Assembly (NCBI GenBank): GCA_001600055.1
Contig: BCIV01000001.1
Location: 675,774-739,773, forward strand
DNA: 64,000 nucleotides
Source: Filobasidium wieringae
Taxonomy: Eukaryota > Basidiomycota > Tremellomycetes > Filobasidiales > Filobasidiaceae
Direction of reading: 5' to 3'
Numbering within the stretch: position 1 is the stretch's first letter; every line of letters begins with the position of its first letter. Below the pieces are notes generated by a model. The model ran no database searches. It worked only from the letters and a program-made list of their open reading frames with translations, and was not told the DNA's origin. Position numbers and translations under genes: made by a program. This document shows positions 59,788 to 64,000 of this stretch, in pieces.

Positions 59788-62065
59788 ATGATAGCACCAC
59801 AACACATATCACACCCAACAACTCCACTGGGAGGTGCGATCCCTGCTCTCATTCCTCATGCAATCTCAGTCTCGTTGCCCACTTGGCAAGACGTAGTAGG
59901 CTACGAAGAGGGTGAAGCCAGGGTGGTCCAGTTGATGCAGACCGGTTACCCCAGGTTCTTCATTCATCGTAGTATTCAAAAGGTGAGTCGCGATTCGTTC
60001 ACGATGTCAGCTCGGAGCTGATCGTGTGATATATTCTCTCCGTTTGCTACCACCTTCGCCCGGCACAGCTAGCCAACATCTGTTTGAAGAAATTCGGACT
60101 GCCCGATGAACTATGCACCTTGCTCCCCACTCGTACGGTCGCCAGTAACGCCCGTGCCTTCCTCCTCTCCCGCGACCCACTCATCCAATCCCGTATAGTA
60201 GAATTCGTCATCTGCCCATCCTCCATCTCGCTCGTAAAGACCGCAGAGGAGGATACGATCGGGGGTGTCGATTGTATCGAACTACAGATCCTGCTCTATT
60301 CCAAGGAACACGCCGGCCTGGCGAAACAGTTTTGGCAACATTCAGGCGATGGGATCTCGAGCAGGACCGCCGAGAGGGGATTGGCTTTCCTCGGGGAAGG
60401 ACCCGCCGGAGCGTTGAACGAGCCTCTCACCACCATGCCCGCCTCCGTCGCTCAGGGGGAAGTCGAGGATGCGGCCAAGGCGGGCAAATTGAGTTATTCG
60501 AGGAACAGGCATTATTCCAGGAGTAAGAGCGCTACCCCTATCAACACCGGTGCGAGGGCGGGTTCTTCTTCCGGGACCGTGCGTAGTGGAGGATCCCTGT
60601 TGACCCCCTCCACCCCGCTGTCGGCCGTCTCGACCCCGACTTCCATCACCAACAACAAACGCGTCTCTCCTTCCGACCTGACCGAGGATCTGGACGATCT
60701 CTCTCTAGACCACTCGACCTTTCTCGAAGAACGATACGGTCGTAATCTCCCCCTCTCCAGCTCCAAACTGGCCAAACTCGCACTTCGACGTCGGATCGCA
60801 GGGGTCCTGTTGCCTCACGAAAAACCCGCTTCTTCCGGTGCGGGCGCTCTCGAGCGAGTCCCCCGTGGATCCGGATGGAACGACAAGGGCAAGATCAACA
60901 TGGACGCGGAGAATCGGGTGACGGAGGAAGACTGTTTCTTGTACCCCACTGGGATGAGTGCGATCTGGCACGCCCATCAGTTGGCCATGGTCTGGAAGGA
61001 GAGGAAGCAAGGGGCGGTAGGGAAGAGCATATGCTTCGGGTTCCCGTACACCGACACGCTCAAGATCTTACAAAAGTGGGGTCCCGGTTGTGAATTCTTC
61101 GGTCATGGGGACGCTTCCGATCTCGTCGCTCTGGAAAAGTATCTGGAACGGAATCAACGAGAAGGCGGACGAGCGATCACCGCGCTCTTTGCCGAGTTCC
61201 CTTCCAATCCGCTCTTGCGTTCGGCCGATTTGAAACGGTTGAGGGAATTGGCGGATCTGTATGGGTTCGTGATCGTCGTCGATGAGACGGTTGGGAACTT
61301 TGTCAATGTAGAAGTCGCCAGTTGGGCCGATGTCGTCGTCAGTAGTTTGACAAAGGTTTTCAGTGGGGAGACCAACGTCATGGGTGGAAGGTCAGTTCCG
61401 AGGGGTGGTTCCACACCGAGAACGGGAGATGGGGTACTGATCTCGATATCCCTCTTCTATCGCTGTACAGTCTCGTTTTATCCCCCATTTCTAAACATTA
61501 CCAAGACCTGAAAGCTACACTCGAGAGCATCTACGAGGATTCTTATTTCCCAGAAGACGCCATCTATATGGAAAGGAACTCGAGAGATTTCCGTCACAGG
61601 ATCGCCACCATCAACGACAACGCCTACGACCTCACTGAAATGCTCGTCGGGCGTTCCCTCATGAACCCTTCGGGGGAAAAGAATACCGTACTCAAACACG
61701 TCTATTACCCCCGATACATGTCCCCCGAGAACTATTCGGTCGCTCAGAGGTTACCGACCACGGGGAAAGGAGGGTTCGGAGGGTTGTTTTCCCTCACGTT
61801 CACCACGCTCGAAGCGTCCAGGACGTTCTTTGACGCTTTGGAATGCGACAAGGGGCCTAGTTTGGGGACCAACTTTACCCTCGCCTGTCCCTACACCTTG
61901 TTGGCTCATTACCTCGAACTAGACTGGGCGAGCGAGTTTGGAGTGGAAGCGGGTTTGGTCAGGGTTAGCGTGGGGTTGGAAGAGATCGAAGGGTTGAAGG
62001 CGGCTTTCAATCGGGCTTTGGATGCCGCTCAGAGGACCGCGGATGGTCAGTCTTCCGAGGCGTAG
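59788..62065 (+). CDS. STR2: Cystathionine gamma-synthase
   Basis: Exons 59788-59982, 60069-61390 and 61471-62065 give 703 residues. The enzyme condenses an activated homoserine with cysteine to form cystathionine (transsulfuration toward methionine), using pyridoxal phosphate. The N-terminal part (PLGGAIPALIPHAISVSLPT, GYPRFFIHRSI) is the long extension typical of fungal Str2. The PLP fold shows CFLYPTGMSAIWHAHQ, SICFGFPYTDTLKIL, ALFAEFPSNPLLR, FVIVVDETVGNFVNV and the Schiff-base lysine in SSLTKVFSGETNVMGG. The C-terminal half has YMERNSRDFRHRIATINDNA and FTLACPYTLLAHYLELDWA. Between the extension and the fold is a disordered insert of about 100 residues rich in Ser/Thr/Gly/Arg (SRNRHYSRSKSATP, LLTPSTPLSAVSTPTS). 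It diverges from the deubiquitinase and is followed by LYS4. Confidence 0.93.
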
Positions 62066-62352
62066 TTTCAACAAGTGAGGGATAGAAAAGGAGACGATTG
62101 TATAGATGCAAGAGGAAAGAGCTTCAACAGTTGTATCGCAGAGAGTTTGTGCCGAGTATATATGGGAGAGTGTGGCCTCTGAGATGCCGTTGTTTACTTT
62201 TTCGGCTTGAAATAACTTGAACGCGGTTGGTCAAAACGGAAAAAGTTGGATCCTCGACCGGTTTCAACGACCAGAAACACTCGAAACTCGACCTGAATCC
62301 ACATTTCAAAGTACATTCACACCAAAAGGATAGAGGCCACTCATCCGACAGA

Positions 62353-64000
62353 ATGCCTTCCGTACTCAGGTCTTCCCCGTTCTTGAGGTCGTTTCCTAGA
62401 GCCTCATTTCACCCGGCTGCTATCGCTCTGAGGAGGACGTTGGCCACTCATACCGCCATCCCTCAGACTTTGATCGAGAAGATCGTACAGGATTATGCCG
62501 TCGATCTACCAGCGGGTAAAAAGGTCAAGAGCGGTGATTACGTGATGATTCGACCGGAGCATGTGTAGGTGTAATCAATCGTTTCATATAACCACAAAGG
62601 CTGACATCAGTATATGGCGACGTATAGCATGACCCACGACAATACTGGTCCTGTCATCAGCAAGTGAGTACCACCAACGAAAGACTTACAACAAGAGCTA
62701 ACAACTGGTCCTCAGATTCACCTCCTTACAATGCTCTAAAATCCTTAACCCTCGTCAACCCGTCTTCACACTCGATCACGACGTCCAGAACAAGTCAGAG
62801 ACCAACCTGGCCAAGTACAAAAAGATTGAAGCTTTCGCCGGCAAGCACGGGGTCGATTTCTTCCCCGCCGGCAGAGGAATCGGTCATCAGATCATGGTCG
62901 AGGAGGGTTACGCATGGCCAGGAAAGATGGTCGTCGCGAGTGATAGTCATTCCAACCATTATGGAGGTGTAGGTTGTTTGGGTACGGCCATCGTTCGAAC
63001 GGATGCGGCGGGGATTTGGGCGACGGGGAAGTTTTGGTGGCAGATCCCAAAGATCGTCAAGGTGGAACTCAAGGGACGACTCGCCCCTGGAGTGACGGGG
63101 AAAGACGTCATCGTCGCTCTGGCAGGAAACTTTAACAAGGACGAGGTTTTGAACTGCGCGATCGAGTTTGTCGGAGATGGGGTTGAACACTTGTCTATCG
63201 ATGAACGATTGACTATCGCCAACATGACGACCGAATGGGGGGCCGTCGCTGGAGTTTTCCCTCGTGATGAAAAGTTGAAGGATTGGTACAGCGGGGTCAT
63301 CAAAAAGAATGCTCTGAGGCAATTCATGAGCGGTCCCAAGGTTTCTGGAGATCCTGCCCTTTCCAGCGACACCCACCCTAGATTGAACAAGGATCGTTTG
63401 GAACAGACTTTTGCCGCTCAATTGGCTTCCGACGCCGAAGCCACCTACTCTTCTCACCTTACCCTTGACCTCTCCACACTCGTCCCTTACGTATCCGGGC
63501 CTAACAGTGTCAAGGTGGCTACCGCGCTTCCTCGATTGGAAGAACAGGATATCAAGATCAACAAGGCCTATCTCGTCTCCTGTACCAACTCCCGAGCTTC
63601 AGATATCAAGGCGGCAGCGGACGTCGTTCGTGGTAAAAAGATCGCACCCGGTGTAGAGTTCTACATCGCCGCGGCTTCCAACGTCGTACAAAAGGACGCA
63701 GAGGAGGCTGGCGATTGGCAAGCCCTCGTCGATGCGGGGTGCAAGACTCTTCCCGCAGGTTGTGGACCTTGTATCGGTCTCGGTGTCGGTCTACTCGAGA
63801 AGGGTCAAGTCGGAATCAGTGCCACCAACAGGAACTACAAGGGACGAATGGGTTCCCCAGATGCCGTCGCTTACTTGGCCAGTCCCGCTGTCGTAGCCGC
63901 TAGCGCTATCAAGGGAAAGATCGCTGGACCAGACTCGATCGATCAGGCTTCTTTGCCAAAGTACGATATCCCCGTCCTTACCCTAGAGACCACCAAGCCA
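62353..64000 (+). CDS. LYS4: Homoaconitase, mitochondrial (3' end cut by window)
   Basis: Lys4 interconverts cis-homoaconitate and homoisocitrate in the fungal alpha-aminoadipate route to lysine, using a 4Fe-4S cluster. Exons 62353-62564, 62628-62663 and 62716 to the window end give the first 511 residues. The N-terminus ([19 protein letters not shown], then RRTLATHT) is a mitochondrial presequence. Then come [72 protein letters not shown] and [14 protein letters not shown]. Cluster ligands are the Cys in [10 protein letters not shown] and the two in [14 protein letters not shown] and SDSHSNHYG match homoaconitase rather than aconitase. The C-terminal swivel domain lies beyond base 64000. Confidence 0.94.

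Overview
The window looks like nuclear DNA of a basidiomycete yeast, most likely Tremellomycetes (Cryptococcus/Kwoniella-like). The reasons are single-copy eukaryotic housekeeping genes, very dense short introns (mostly about 50-80 bases, GT-AG) in almost every gene, tight spacing on both strands, a fungal trifunctional TRP1, and fungal sterol, MAP-kinase and MICOS genes. The species is inference from sequence style and remembered protein families; no search was run. I see no transposon, rDNA, CRISPR array or organelle DNA. All exon borders were read by eye from splice signals, reading frame and family conservation.

Layout. 1-9125: cohesin SMC1 (5' part only, minus), the cell-integrity MAP kinase MPK1 (minus) and, divergent from it, the DEAD-box helicase MAK5 (plus). 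9303-15142: an alpha/beta hydrolase and TRP1 (plus), converging on elongation factor TFIIS (minus). 16170-25664: five co-oriented minus-strand items of gene and promoter, namely a DHA1 multidrug-type MFS transporter, the sterol C-14 reductase ERG24, the branchpoint-binding protein BBP/SF1 and the DRG1/RBG1 GTPase. 26242-28270: two small plus-strand genes of unknown function. 29290-34561: peroxisomal-type acyl-CoA oxidase and ADE4 (minus). 35195-40301: a SERCA-type Ca2+ ATPase and a compact SET-domain methyltransferase (plus), converging on a long coiled-coil protein (40392-44620, minus). 45049-48283: an intron-containing tRNA-Gln, a LisH-CTLH-CRA protein and an intron-containing tRNA-Ala. 49006-53790: MIC60 (minus) divergent from LUC7 (plus). 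53976-64000: a USP48-type deubiquitinase (minus) divergent from cystathionine gamma-synthase STR2 (plus), then homoaconitase LYS4 (plus), cut by the window end.

How the genes relate. Most are unlinked housekeeping functions: chromosome cohesion, transcription, splicing (BBP, LUC7), ribosome biogenesis (MAK5), translation (DRG1, tRNAs) and organelle function (MIC60, Ca2+ ATPase). Amino-acid and purine synthesis genes (TRP1, STR2, LYS4, ADE4) are scattered; TRP1 has a perfect Gcn4/Cpc1-type site just upstream. The only functionally suggestive adjacency is ERG24 beside a multidrug-type exporter.

I did not find a clear new multi-gene system. The points most worth a second look are splicing oddities (a 10-base exon in MPK1, a 6-base terminal exon in ERG24, three tiny frame-preserving first exons in the acyl-CoA oxidase), a zinc finger hidden in the last exon of the deubiquitinase, a chromodomain-less SUV39-type methyltransferase, two small conserved-looking unknown genes, and a tRNA-Gln with an acceptor-stem mismatch.
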